64,000 nucleotides of DNA from Artemisia argyi (GCA_030686995.1 CM060708.1:181768115-181832114), one strand, 5' to 3'. Positions 33,471 to 47,109 are shown, counted from the first letter of the stretch. Notes: generated by a model not told the origin, from the letters alone. Made by a program: numbers and translations.

Positions 33471-36400
33471 CTTTAAGAAGTTTTGAATAATTACAATTTT
33501 GGTCCCTAAGTTTTCAGAATATTACAAAATTAAACCTTGGGCTAATGTATTTCCAAATCCAAAAATAACTAAACAACCAATCCAATAAACACAAACAAAA
33601 TCCCTAATCCATAACCTTAGGCCCAAACCAAAAATAACCAAGCCCATACCCAACCCTTTTAAAATATAAACCAGGGAATATCTTTGACTTTGTTTGACCC
33701 GTAGGTTTCTTCAACCTCCATCCACCTCACTATCCTGCTTCACCTGCTTCACACCTCCACCCTCCACAACTTGCCACCCTTTCCACCTCACCCTACCCTC
33801 TGTCACCTCCACAAACAAAACCCACCCTTTGGTATTACCCTAGGAGGACACCTAGCATAAACCCACAACCTGTCACCACCCCTACCCTGCCAAACCATCA
33901 CATCCACCACCCTTTGCCACTTCTACACTCCTACATGTCCCTTCAACCTCTAAATCAACCAATTAACACCTTCACAACTTCCAAATTGCAAGAAGCAATT
34001 TTGGCGCCAAATTCCATTTAAACAGGTGTAAGGGCAATGGACACGTAGAACTCAATTGGACTAGTGGGATTTGATCCTGATGACTCATGGATCATATTGG
34101 GTCTATAAAAGACAGAGGAAGAAGGGTACCATTAGTTTTAAGCTTTGATCACTTAGTGTAGCTACTGCTTTATTTAATTTCATGTAATTTATATGCTTTC
34201 AAATGATTTGTATTACACTTACAATGTAAAACAATCATTCCTTTCAATTTAATTGCAATTTATCTTTCAATTTCAAGTTTTAGCTTAAATTGTACCTTTA
34301 AATTCAAGTAATTTCAATTATTGTTAATTATAGTTGTTTATTGGACTCTTAAGCTAATGTAAGCTCCTGACAAAAGCTTCAAAAGCTTTTAGATACATAA
34401 AAACAGTTATAGTTTTTAAAAAAAATTACCAAAAATAAACAAGAAAATCAAGAAAAATAAAAAATAAGTGAAGAAGAAGGAGGAGGCAGGACAAGGGTAT
34501 TGATTTGGTCTGAAATGGTTCCATTGGTGTAGTGACAAGCCATTGGATGTAATTTTGTCCTTGGGTTCTTTGTTTCTCAGCCTATCTTCATTTGTAAGCA
34601 TTTCCAATTTTTGCATAGTTTAGTTATTATTGTTTTTGTAGTGTAATTCTAGTTTAAATAGTTTTAATTAAGTTAACTTAATCTGTTTTAGTTTTAAAAT
34701 CATAAGTTGTAGTTTTAAAATTAAAAGTTTTAGTGTAATTTATGTTTTAAAGGGGTTTTTGGATTAAGATTTTTAGGTAAGCTATTGATAGAGTTTATGG
34801 TTTAGGAATGGTGATTTGGTGTTCTTAGGTTCCTAGCAGTCAAAATCAAGCATTAGTTTGGTCAATTACAAAGATAAAGTCAAAACCATCATCAAACCAA
34901 CCCAACAGTTAACTGTTGGATTTTTGAGATTCAAATTCTTGAATTTAGGTTTAAATCTAGTTTAAGTTGTTGAATTTAGTTTCAATTAGAGTTAATATAA
35001 CATAATCAATCACTAGTGCTAGTTTAAATTTCATTTTAGTCAACTATTTAAAAAATTGTGAAAAGTCAAAACTCACTCTTTTGTTGCAAAACCTGAAATT
35101 CAAAGATTTTTAATGATTTTTGTAGAAGGATTCAGGGGGTGAAATTTTAAGGGTTTGTTGTCCCATAATAGAGCTTCAGTAATCAGGTTTCATTTTATTT
35201 TTAGGAATTTTTGGTGAGATTTTATAAACACTCAAAGTAGGCTGCAGGCTCAGCATACTGCCCTGCACACAGTTTGCTGTCAACATTACCCATTTTCAAT
35301 GGCTTCCATTTGATTAGTTGTTTAAGTCTAGGGTTTAAGTTTAGGTGATTTAGACAGTATCTTAGGTAGTATTTAGGACTTAAGAGTTAGATTGCTATAG
35401 TTTGCTTATTTGAAGGCTTATTTCAGACCCTCTTTTGGCTGTTTGCACTGCTGCAGCAGCAGCTTCATAGCCAATTGTCTCAATTCAGTGGGTCCCACAG
35501 GACTCCACAGTGGGCCCCACAGGTCCCCCACTGGTTCTTTGGATACACAAGCTTGCCCTCTTTCCATTGATACCAAGCTTGTGAGCTGAATCAATCTTGT
35601 GGGCCCCCTAGACAGCATCAAAGATTGTCCCAAATCTGAGTAGTTTTGTGGTGGTAGTTAGCTTATTTTGGGATTTTTGGCTTATTTATGATTCCAAGCT
35701 TATTGTTTTTGATCCATTGTGCTCACTTAAGGCTAGTTAAGCCTTAATCCATCACTGTTCATCAGCTTAGAGCTTAATTCCAAGATTTTGCCCTCACAAT
35801 TGACCAAAGTCAACTGTGGAGGTAATAAGCCCCCACAGTGCTTATTATTAGCTTATAAAAATATTGTTTTTACAAAAGTTAGTTATTTTTAGATATAATA
35901 TAGATTGATAAAAGAAAATTCCAGAAAAATCAAATTTACAAAAAGTGATAGCTCCTATTTAATATTTTTTAATTTTAATTTTCCTTTTTAATATTTTATT
36001 AAGTGATTACCTGTTTTTATATTTTTCTAAATTACTTTGTTATATTTTATAGCTGTAGTAATTTTCCTAGAATTTTCTGTGCTTATCTTGTATTTATTAG
36101 ATTTAATAATAGTTTATTTAGTATTTAATTAAATCTATTAAATAATTTGTAACTGTTAAAAGTTGTGCTATAGTAGTGTGTTTTAATATTTTTCCTAGAT
36201 TCCTTGTTTGATTTTAAGTTTGTAATAAAATTTCTAGAATTTTTACTGTAGTCTTTATAATTTTTACATTTAATTTTATTTAAATTACTTAAAACATAAA
36301 AACCAAATAAAAATTAGAATAGTTGTTTAGATTTTATATAATTTTCAGTTTTTTCCTAAGTTTATAAACTTTATTAGAACCTGTAAAAAATAGTTTTATA

Positions 36401-37078
36401 ATTTTCCCTTTTCATTTTCTATTTTTCCACCTTTATTTAGTTTAATTAGATTTAAATTAATAATATAGTTTTTAATTAATAAAAATTACATAAAAAGACA
36501 AAAATATTTCTTTTTAATTTTTATAAATCTTTTAAGTTATTTTAGATTTTTAGAAATTATTTTTATAATTTTTCAAGTTAAATTTGTAGTATAACACATT
36601 TTAGATTTAGTTAAATAGATTTTAAATAAGTTTTAAATAGTTTTTATTAATTAATTAATATTAAATTAATGGAATAATAATATAATATTTTCTTTTTAGA
36701 TTTTAATTATCTTTTAAGTTAAAAAGTTTTTAAAATTTTCATTTTACACCCTGGTAGTTATAAATTTGTCATAATTAGTCCTTATACTTTTCATACTAAC
36801 GTTTTAAATACTTTGTGTTACGTGTTTTGTGTATCTGATTATTGTATGCTTAATTACTGTTTCCAAATAATTTCTCAATCAATCATTAGTAATACAAACC
36901 ATTCTCACCTATTCCTGTTCATAATCACCCATTCCCAAATTCTGTTTTATTACAGATTTCACGCCTCGTTGGAAAATAACGACCCGGGGAAACACTGTAT
37001 TCCACGGAAGCATTAGTCTAAGCTGTTTTTGACTTATTGACCTTGGTCAATAATAATCTGACGGTTTACCACTGATCA
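33471..37078 (+). repeat. E2 3' LTR, second segment
   Basis: Continues the 3' LTR after E3 and its right TSD (33466-33470). Compared with the 5' LTR it lacks about 17 bp near 34117 (a repeated gaaggcaagg stretch). Its G-box is changed (cacgta) and the TATA context reads gggtctataaaa. The E2F-like palindrome is intact. Confidence 0.93.
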
Positions 37079-37083
37079 CTAAC
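37079..37083. repeat. TSD of E2, right copy (ctaac)
   Basis: Matches 10574-10578. Confidence 0.95.
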
Positions 37084-37096
37084 TGATTAAATACAT

Positions 37097-37290
37097 GATA
37101 CACCATGTTACTGACTGAGTACATAAGCATACTGAGTGTGTAAAACACATACTAACTGAGTGCATAAGCACATACTGGCTGAGTACTTATAGTACTATAC
37201 TGGCTGAGTGCATAAGCACATACTAGCTGAGTACTTATAGTTCTATACTGGCTGAGTGCATAAGCACATACTGACTGAATACATAGCTGA
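37097..37290. repeat. ctgagtgcataagcacata array
   Basis: Alternating units of roughly 24 bp (ctggctgagtgcataagcac and ctgagtacttatagtac). The same array lies in the E1 right LTR at about 41755-41945. Confidence 0.8.
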
Positions 37291-37838
37291 CGAGCCACAT
37301 AAACATGTTAATCATCCATACAGGATGTCTGAGTTTCGATTTTGGAACATTTACTATTCTAAGACTCGATTCTCCACTAAGGAGGTCTAAGTTCCAAATT
37401 TGTCTGGAACACATGTGTGATCACATAACTGACTATATACTTATGGAATGACATGCATATATAAACGCATCGCAGGCCAAAAGTGCATAAAGCACGTTGC
37501 ACACATTACTAAACGCATATAACATTCATATATAAATTAAGATTAAGCTAAATACTTGTGCTTGACTACAACATGATACTAAGCTGAGCTGGAGCTGAGA
37601 CCAAGCTGAATATAGAAACTGAGCAATAATATGGTCATGAGGTTAAACTAAGACATGATACTAAAACTGAATTAATTACTAAAATTAGACTATAACATAA
37701 AACAACGCTGAGATATAACTTAATATACTATAGCTGTACTAAAATATAAGCTGAACTACTATAAGTATAATGTTGAGATCGCTATCGCTATGGCATATAC
37801 TGAGGTTGAGCCATGACATACTAGTGAAAAAGACCAAT

Positions 37839-38465
37839 CAGGTCTACTTTATACTGAATATGGCCAAACAGGTCAACATGATAATGAATAAGACCAAATA
37901 GATCAACATGACAGTTAATATGACAAACAGATCAATATAAAAAATTAGAATATGATCAAACGGATCAACATGACATTTAATATGACCAAACAGGTCAACT
38001 TGATGCATAATACGACCAAACGGGTCAACTTGTGCTTAATATAACCAAATGGGTCAACTTGGGTCAACTTGATGCTTAATATGACCAAACATGTCAACAT
38101 GATACTGAATATGACCCAACGGGTCAACTTGATACTAAATTTGACCAACAGGTCAACATGATAGTTAATATGACCCAACGGGTCAACTTGATACTTTATA
38201 TGACTAAAGAGGTCAACATGATACTTAATATAACCCAACGGGTCAACTTGATACTTAATATGACCTCACGGGTTAACATGATATTAATATGACCACACGG
38301 GTCGACATGATACTAAATATGACCACACGGGTCAATATGATACTAATATGACCTCACGGGTCAACATGATACTGAATATGACCACACGGGTCAATATGAT
38401 ACTAATATGACCTCACGGGTAAACATGATACTAATATGACCTCACGGGTCAACATGATACATAAC
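37839..38465. repeat. About 30-bp gaccaaacgggtcaac array
   Basis: Some twenty units of 29-31 bp with the core tatgacc(a/c)(a/c)acgggtcaac(a/t)tgata. The right LTR array (42497-43075) has a slightly different copy number. The gacc/ggtc pair in each unit makes a small inverted repeat. Confidence 0.85.
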
Positions 38466-39976
38466 TTACATAGTACTTGAGATGTAGCAAGGCATATATA
38501 TACTAAACACGCTTAATCTACTAAACATGTTAACTGAAAATCCGTTACTCACCTGGGCCGTATAATGCAAGATGAATGATTCTGAATATGCCTCGAACAC
38601 CTATATCATGATAGATGCACACGTATAATGTTAACACGTAATAACTAGGCATGAATATAACATGATAATCCAAATATAAGTACAACTAAGCACACATAAA
38701 CTATCTATAATTCATGAACTCATAAACTAGTTATGGCATAAATCTCGCCAAACATGAATTACTATGCTCGCGAACTCGAGCAAAGCTAACCAAGTCTTGT
38801 CACTTGGTTCTACACTTTCATAACATGAATTATAATCATATAGGCTGAGAACATAAGCTATCATAGCATATAATCACCCGGGACTTGCAAAAACATCATA
38901 TCATGTCATAATCATCAAAACACTAAACACGGTGTTTGCTGATTTTATGCAATAGCCTGCAAATACATCTTTCTAAATGACTTAACTATATAACCAGGTC
39001 ATGAGGCTAATTTTCCTTGAAAGTATATTGTTTCCCCTTTCCGAAAAGGTATGGAACGCTCTCAACGGAGCTACGGTCTATCCGGTATGAATTTTTAAAG
39101 TTCGGTTTGTTGCACATTTCAAGATCAGACTTTGCTGTACTAAATCGCGCTTTTCACCCATTTAACCTCTAAATGAGCAAAAAATTAAAACATAACAACT
39201 GAAGTATACTCATTGGGCTTTCCAAAAAGTCCAACCATGTTTCAATATGAGCTACTATTGATTTTATACGATTTTTCAAACACGACTAATCATTGCTGAA
39301 AATTTCAGCAACTTATCTAACATTATATATCTCAAAATCTCATCAAGGGGGTGTTTGTATTAGCTTCTAAATCATCATAAACACCTCCTAAATACCCTAA
39401 CATGATCATTATCATAATCCCATCATAAACCCTAACAATCATATGCATAACCCTTGAATCATAAACCATGAATTCATCAAATACATCATATACAACACTT
39501 AATAACCATATCCCCATAACTTGAAATCATAATTTAACACATGATTCACTACTTACCTTGAATTGTGGAAGAACACATAAAACCTTGATGCTACTTAATC
39601 CTTGATAAGCTTCCCTTTAATTCTTGATTAGGCCTTGTTTAAATTTGATGGAACTTACCATGGACTTGGAATTCTTCATCTTGAAGAAATATGATATCCT
39701 GATCTTTTTTTTTTATTGTGAATCGTGAGTGAGAGAGGGAGATTTTATCTCCTTAAACCGACTTTAATAAACAAATGGATAAGCCCAAGCATGTTTTGAT
39801 AGTTGACATAATTAGTCCCTTGTAGTAGATTGTCTTGCAAACTAGGTCATATGTTATGTACATATCAAGTCCCCACTTGCTATATTATTTATACCGTCAA
39901 AGTGGGACTTTTCTATTCATTCTACTAAAATAATAGATATATTCGTTACTACTTTATTTAAAAATGGGATGTTACA

Positions 39977-41269
39977 ACTCTCCTCTTCTTGGATTGTTCG
40001 TGTCCTCACGAACTATTGTTGTTATAACTAAAATTATCCTCTATATTACTCAGGATCACACATAAGTACTCCCCCATTTAAGCTTATGTCATGTCTGTAT
40101 TCTAACATAAAACTGATAATCTATTGATAAGGATCAAACTAGAATTCATTTCTTCTATATATGTATCAAATTCATCAACATGTTTATAATAGGTACTTGT
40201 TATCCATGTTAAAATCCTTTCTCGTGATCATATAAACTTGGAGATTTTCTTGATTATCCTCTAAAAATAACTTGATAGGTTCATAATTATCTGTATTCTT
40301 GAAGTTGATCTTGAGTATTTCCTGAAAATTTCTAAAAATTTCATAAGCTGGCATTAAAATAAAGGATTTATTTACCTGAATTCGTATAATATTTGCTAAA
40401 ATGCCATATCCTGAAATATTGTTTCATAACTATGATATGTAATATCTCTTATTGAAGGATCCATATCCGTTCTGACACGTTTTCATTTCAATTCTTTTGC
40501 CCTTTTTCGTTAAACTGCACAAATCTAGAAATGTTGAAACTCATTTTCATATCTATTCTGCCATATTTTGTAGCATTTCTAAATCATAATCTTTTTCTGA
40601 GTGCTAAATCTATTTTGAAAATGATGGAGTATGTAAACTATGCCCTTTTATAATGATTCTGTCTGAAAATGCTACTATACATGATCTAATGCAATATTCA
40701 TGATTCATTTAACACATAACCATTTAGCAAGCTCCCTGAGGTATCTCATAATCTCGATAAGTTCATGCTATATCAAGTGAATATTATCACGTTGATCAGG
40801 CGTTATAATAGTCACACCATATAATCATGAACTCATCGTTATCATAGTCTACCCCAAGTCACTAAAGCAAAACATATCATCTACCGCACATAATCTGATG
40901 TGAGTGCTGACTATATATTGCTATACTAATAATGCATACTAATTCTATATACTTACTATATCGTGAATATCTGATTCACGGTCTGCAACTTTATCTGATA
41001 TCTGAAAATGCATTATGCACTACATGACTATACATGTAATTTCATATAATCTAAGCTAATCACATAAACTGGTATGCATCACTATACATGTACTGATAAT
41101 CTGATAATATGAACAACATACTTAATAACATGGTTGAATAACTGATAAAAGTATAAACGTGCGATGCAATTTAACTCTAAAAGCAATTACCGAGCAGAGG
41201 TTCAAGTCTAAGCATCCCCTACTAATGGTGGATACTTAAATCTCTCAAACCATCGCTCTGATACCAACT
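39977..41269 (-). mobile_element. E1 internal region, non-coding
   Basis: 1,293 bp between the LTRs. The purine tract is at 39977-39992 (minus CCAAGAAGAGGAGAGT). The Met-tRNA primer site, minus TGGTATCAGAGC, is at 41255-41266 three bases from the LTR. No ORF or protein similarity is visible between them. Confidence 0.85.
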
Positions 41270-44200
41270 TGAAACGCCCAGATTTTTTTAAATATATATA
41301 ATTCTGTAAACTGTATAAATTGATAAAACTAGCGGAAGCGTATTTTCTACATCATACGGGCATATTTCAAACATCCCGTTAAAATACTAAACTTTGCAAA
41401 ATACATAACAATGACTCTTTATACTTCGTAAAGAAGCTGGTTCTTGATTTAAGGTCATTCAAAACTGATAACAAATGATGGATATGAGAAGCTCGTTACC
41501 TAACCAGCGAGCTACACCATTTTAACCCATTATGCCCCATTTAGCATGTACATGGTCTCATCTTGCATACCTACAAAATATAAACTGAGAACGGTAAGTC
41601 TATAACACTTAGTGAGATAACGGAACTGTATTAAATCATAAACTGAACATAAGCATGATGCTGAATAAGTATATATAGTACTATTCTGACTACATGAATA
41701 ATAATATTAACTAAGTGCATAAGCACGATACTAACTGATTAAATACATGATACACCATGTTACTGACTGAGTACATAAGCATACTGAGTGTGTAAAACAC
41801 ATACTAACTGAGTAAATAAGCACATACTGGCTGAGTACTTATAGTACTATACTGGCTGAGTGCATAAGCACATACTGGCTGAGTACTTATAGTACTATAC
41901 TGGCTGAGTGCATAAGCACATACTGACTGAATACATAGCTGACGAGCCATATAAACATGTTAATCATCCATACAGGATGTCTGAGTTTCGATTTTGGAAC
42001 ATTTACTATTCTAAGGCTCGATTCTCCACTAAGGAGGTCTAAGTTCCAACTTTGTCTGGAACACATGTGTGATCACATAACTGACTATATACTTATAGAA
42101 TGACATGCATATATAAACGCATCGCAGGCCAAAAGTGCATAAAGCACCTTGCACACATTATTAAACGTATATAACATTCATATATAAATTAAGATTAAGC
42201 TAAATACTTGTGCTTGACTACAACATGATACTAAGCTGAGCTGGAGCTGAGACCAAGCTAAATATAGAAACTGAGCAATAATATGGTCATGAGGTTAAAC
42301 TAAGACATGATACTAAAACTGAATTAATTACTAAAATTAGACTATAACATAAAACAAGGCTGAGATATAACTTAATATACTATAGCTGTACTATAATATA
42401 AGCTGAACTACTATAAGTATAATGTTGAGATCGCTATCGCTATGGCATATACTGAGGTTGAGCCATGAGCCCATGACATACTACTGAATAAGACCAATCA
42501 GGTTTACTTTATACTGAATATGGCCAAACAGGTCAACTTGATAATGAATATGACCAAACAGGTTAACATGACAGTTAATTTGACAAACAGATCAACATGA
42601 CAGTTAGAATATGACCAAACGGATCAACATGACATTTAATATGACCAAACAGGTCAACTTGATGTATAATACGACCAAACGGGTCAACTTGGGTCAACTT
42701 GGGTCAACTTGATGCTTAATATGACCAAACATGTCAACATGATACTGAATATGACCCAACGGGTCAACTTGATACTAAATTTGATAAACAGGTCAACATG
42801 ATAGTTAATATGACCCAACGGGTCAACTTGATACTTTATATGACTAAAAAGGTCAACATGATACTTAATATAACCCAATGGGTCAACTTGATACTTAATA
42901 TGACCTCACGGGTCAACATGTTACTAATATGACCACACGGGTCGACATGATACTAAATATGACCACACGGGTCAATATGATACTAATATGACCTCACAGG
43001 TCAGCATGATAATGAATATGACCACATGGGTCAACATGATACTAATATGACCTCACGGGTCAACATGATACATAACTTACATAGTACTTGAGATATAGCA
43101 AGGCATATATATATACTAAACACGCTTAATCTACTAAACATGTTAACTGAAAATCCGTTACTCACCTGGGCTGTATAATGCAAGATGAATGATTCTTAAT
43201 ATGCCTCGAACACCTATATCATGATAGATGCATAAGTATAATGTTAACACGTAACAACTAGGCATGAATATAACATGATAATCCAAATATAAGTGCAACT
43301 AAGCACACATAAACTATTTATAATGCATGAACTCATAAACTAGTTATGGCATAAATCTCGCCAAACATGAATTACTATGCTCGCGAACTCGAGCTAAGTT
43401 AACCAAGTCTTGTCACTTGGTTCTACACTTTCATAACATGAATTATAATCATATAGGCTGAGAACATAAGCTATCATAGCATATAATCACCCGGGACTTG
43501 CAAAAACATTATATCATGTCATAATCATCAAAACACTAAACAAGATGTTTGCTGATTTTCTGCAATAGCCTGCAAATACATCTTTCTAACTGACTTAACT
43601 ATATAACCAGGTCATGAGGCTAATTTTCCTTGAAATTATATTGTTTCCCCTTACCGAAAAGGTATGGAACGCTCCCAACGGAGCTACGGTCTATCTGGTA
43701 TGAATTTTTTAAGTTCGGTTTGCTGCGCATTTCAAGATCAGACTTTGCTTTACTAAATCGCGCTTTTCACCCATTTAACCTCTAAATGAGCAAAAAATTA
43801 AAACATAACAACTGAAGTATACTCATTAGGCTTTCCAGAAAGTCCATCCATGTTTCAATATGAGCTACTATTGATTTTATACGATTTTCCAAACACGACT
43901 AATCATTGCTGAAAATTTCAGCAACTTATCTAACATTGTATATCTCAAAATCTCATCAAGGGGGTGTTTGTATTAGCTTCTAAATCATCATAAACACCTC
44001 CTAAATACCCTAACATGATCATTATCATAATCCCATCATAAACCCTAATAATCATATGCATAACCCTTGAATCATAAACCATGAATTCATTAAATACATC
44101 ATATACAACACTTAATAACCATATCCCCATAACTTGAAATCATAATTTTACACATGATTCACTACTTACCTTGAATTGTGGAAGAACACATAAAACCTTG

Positions 44201-44590
44201 ATGCTACTTAATCCTTGATAATCTTCCCTTTCATTCTTGATTAGGCCTTGTTTAAATTTGATGGAACTTACCATGGACTTGGAATTCTTCATCTTGAAGA
44301 AATATGATATCCTGATCTTTTTTTTTTGTTGTGAATCGTGAGTGAGAGAGGGAGATTTTATCTCCTTAAACCGACTTTAATAAACTAATGGATAAGCCCA
44401 AGCATGTTTTGATAGTTGACATAATTAGACCCTTGTAGTAGATTGTCTTGCAAACTAGGTCATATGTTATGTACATATCAAGTCCCCACTTGCTATATTA
44501 TTCATACCGTCAAAGTGGGACTTTTCTATTCATTCCACTAAAATAATAAATATATTCGTTACTACTTCATTTAAAATTCGGGATGTTACA
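41270..44590 (-). repeat. E1 right (5') LTR, uninterrupted
   Basis: 3,321-bp LTR. It serves as the empty-site reference for the E2 insertion and carries both tandem arrays. Small ORFs within it are array translations or incidental. Confidence 0.93.
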
Positions 44591-44595
44591 AATAA

Positions 44596-46329
44596 TAACT
44601 TACGTTTACGGATTTAACGTTGCATTAATACACTTAATAAGAATTTACAAAATTCAATTTTAGTATTTTCGATAATTCATATTTCCAAGAAAATATAATA
44701 CCCAAGGATATATTCATATAACCAACTAATTTTCTTGAAAATCTAGGATCCTACTTTTCATAGATTTCACTAAATCAGTTGATCTGCTAGTAATGAAAGT
44801 ATAAAAGATGGTACTCTGTTGAACAATAATTGGTAAACAATTTTCTAATTCCTAGATCATTATGGGAATTACATCAAATTGATTCATCAATTTGCAATGT
44901 AAGCATGTTTCATCCCATCTCATGCCTTAAGTTCTAGGTCTCACGCAAAACTTAATTAAGTCGTCTAACCTAGAAACGTGTAAAATCTCCGTATGTGGTC
45001 TCACGCATTAACAGAATTTTACCTTGTCATTAAAATTTAACCTGCGTCTCACGTTTACTAAATAATAAATTCAAGTGTTTCTTATAGTTAGATGACATGT
45101 AACTTAAATTTGAGGGTATTAAGTTTGATGTGACAATCAAAACATGTACGAAGATGCATGCACTCATCTTCATAACATAAGTTTTCAAAACCTTTTTATT
45201 ACCAATTTGCTAAGATTAAGTCAAAAAGTTTTACTTGAAGTATCGGGTTCACGAATTAAAGAAGTACCTAAAATTATCATCCACAAAAGTGGAATTGAGG
45301 TAAATCACCCTTAAGATGATATTGTACAAAGAATGGAGATATAAGTAAGCCGTCTTAGACGCATTCATAAGTGTAGTAGCCAAGGTAGACTCTAGGCTTT
45401 TTCCAAACCTTCTTACAATCACTATGAATTTGTCTTCAGAAGGCTTACTTTTAAAACCACACGTACAAAAACATCAATCAAGCAAAAGTTTATGAATTAA
45501 ATCTTAAAACATGTAATAAAGTATGAATCTTGCTAGTCTCGCCTGGGAGCCAGTTACCGTGCGAAGCGAACCACTGTCGGTACATAAGACCTTGCAAGAA
45601 TCATAATTTATCACTTAAAGTTTCACCATTATTAGTCCAATTAATCTTCTTTATAAAAATTACCCTTTTATTGCTTACAATCATGTCCAACAAATAAAAC
45701 AATAAAACAAGTAATCAAAGACAAATCAAGCAACTAATAAACATAACAATTATAAGATGAAACAAATAGCCACATGCAATCTTGATTAGAAAAACGCTAA
45801 TCAAATCAATTCTAGGTTTTCAATATGCATTTAATCAACTAAGGCCTTCCTTTTTTTGAAGAAAATGAGCCACATACATTGATAAATCAATTGCGTAGGC
45901 CAAAGTTAATCACATACCATATAGCACATAAATTGATTTTAATATATTGGGGTCTTCCCCAATTTTGGATCTATCAAATAATATGTGATATAACCAAACA
46001 ATTAAATCAAAAAAATAATCCATGACTAACATGCATGTTTCGTCACGGATTCATGCATAACAATTACCAAGTAGTTTATAGGATACGCCCAAATAACACA
46101 TAAACATGTAGCCAACATAGGGTTTCTAATCCAATTAATATTAATCACAAACCCTAATTTCGATAAAGGAGTAATCAACCTCCCCCCTCCCCCCAAATTT
46201 ATAAGGGTTTCGAAATAATATAAACCCTAGATCTAAAAAATGACTAAACATGTATCTAAAACAATCAAAATTCATTTTGTATGTATTTTATGTAATCAAT
46301 TACAGGTTATAGCAAGCTCGTGATACCAC
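44596..46329 (-). mobile_element. E0 internal region, 5' part
   Basis: Leader side of E0, non-coding as seen. It contains a GC-rich island (45541-45590) in otherwise AT-rich DNA and a C-run near 46185. The primer-site-like sequence at 46316-46328 (minus TGGTATCACGAGC) differs from the Met-tRNA consensus by one extra base. No gag ORF is recognisable. Confidence 0.6.
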
Positions 46330-47109
46330 TATTAGAATATATAAATCATGATAACCATAAAAAACAGGTAAACACATATGCGGAAGTGAAGGAACATCTA
46401 TAACATATAAAAGATTACATTAACATAAACAAGAACGTACGTTTAGTGATTCTAGTAAAACAAGAATCAATTAATAATCTTGAACAATATGATGAACCCT
46501 AATTAGGGTTTATATGGATCAATGATTAACCCCTTACCGTTTTGTTAATCGATCCCTTGATAATTACTATAGTGAGTAATTACCTCGTTCTTGTACACAC
46601 GAATTAAACCGTATTAAGGTGATGCTAATAACAACACAAGAAACCAATTTTTGTATATAAAAAAAAAATTGATCCAACCCTTTGAGGTGTTGGTTGATTG
46701 GTTTGAGCAAGAGGAAAAGAAGAAGAAAAACTTAGGGATAATTGTGTGCACAAAAGTTATGAAAACAATTGCCCCCAAGGTTTGTATTTATAGTGTTTAA
46801 CAATATTTGGGAACAAGTTAGGGTTAGGGATACCCCTACCCCTTGTGTGGCCGGTTCTATCACCCCAAAGGGGTTCTAGATCTTTCTCTTGTTTCCATAT
46901 TGCACAAACACATCTTTTCCTTATTTACGTCTAACGGTCGTTAGTCATGAAATGGTAACTACTAACGGGCGTTAAGTACTTGTATATAATAATAAATATA
47001 TAAATATATTAATTGTTATTTCTTAATACTCATTCGTAACGTGTGCAATCCCGAGGTCTCGGGTTTGATACTAGACATTTACATATTAATATTTATCCAT
47101 ATTTCAACA
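46330..47109 (-). repeat. E0 5' LTR
   Basis: 780-bp partner of 5117-5886. Its terminal TG is changed to TA at 46330-46331, and it includes a few small insertions. The palindromic telobox and TATA box are conserved. Confidence 0.85.

Larger units (their letters stand above)
10579..37078 (+). mobile_element. E2: Athila-like non-autonomous element
   Basis: TG...CA LTRs (TGATGAG...CTGATCA), a ctaac TSD, a primer site of the tRNA-Asp type used by Athila elements (14902-14919) and a polypurine tract (17944-17956) define a plus-strand element of about 11.7 kb once E3 is removed. Its internal region is only 3,060 bp and lacks protease, reverse transcriptase, RNase H and integrase. A single zinc-binding ORF takes their place. 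By eye its two LTRs differ at only a few tens of positions plus one small deletion. Confidence 0.92.
37084..39976 (-). repeat. E1 left (3') LTR, second segment
   Basis: Resumes the match to 41739-44590. It contains two arrays: a ctgagtgcataagcacata type (37097-37290) and a gaccaaacgggtcaac type (37839-38465). It ends gggatgttaca at 39976, i.e. the LTR start on the minus strand. The 97-residue minus ORF at 37945-38238 is the translated array. Confidence 0.9.
10110..44590 (-). mobile_element. E1: non-autonomous long-LTR element (LARD-like)
   Basis: E1 is flanked by aataa TSDs (10105-10109, 44591-44595). On the minus strand its LTR starts TGTAACATCCC and ends GGGCGTTTCA. A 12-base Met-tRNA primer site and a purine tract sit next to the right and left LTRs, so it reads leftward. 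Without nested DNA it is about 7,976 bp: LTRs of about 3.36 and 3.32 kb around only 1.29 kb of internal DNA with no ORF. The LTR style is Tekay-like. It must have been mobilised in trans. Confidence 0.88.
5117..47109 (-). mobile_element. E0: outermost LTR retrotransposon, copia-like
   Basis: E0 has two LTRs of 770 and 780 bp, a 5-bp TSD, a Met-tRNA-like primer site inside the right LTR and an AAGTGGGAG-type polypurine tract inside the left LTR, so it reads on the minus strand. Its own length is about 7.5 kb once E1 is removed. The polypurine sequence next to an LTR starting TGTTGAAA resembles Ty1/copia elements. No protein domain survives, so the superfamily is tentative. Confidence 0.8.

Noticed and set aside
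37840..38465. Possible CRISPR-like array of about 30-bp repeats
   Set aside because: Units are contiguous without unique spacers, lie inside an LTR and occur in both LTRs of a plant retroelement.
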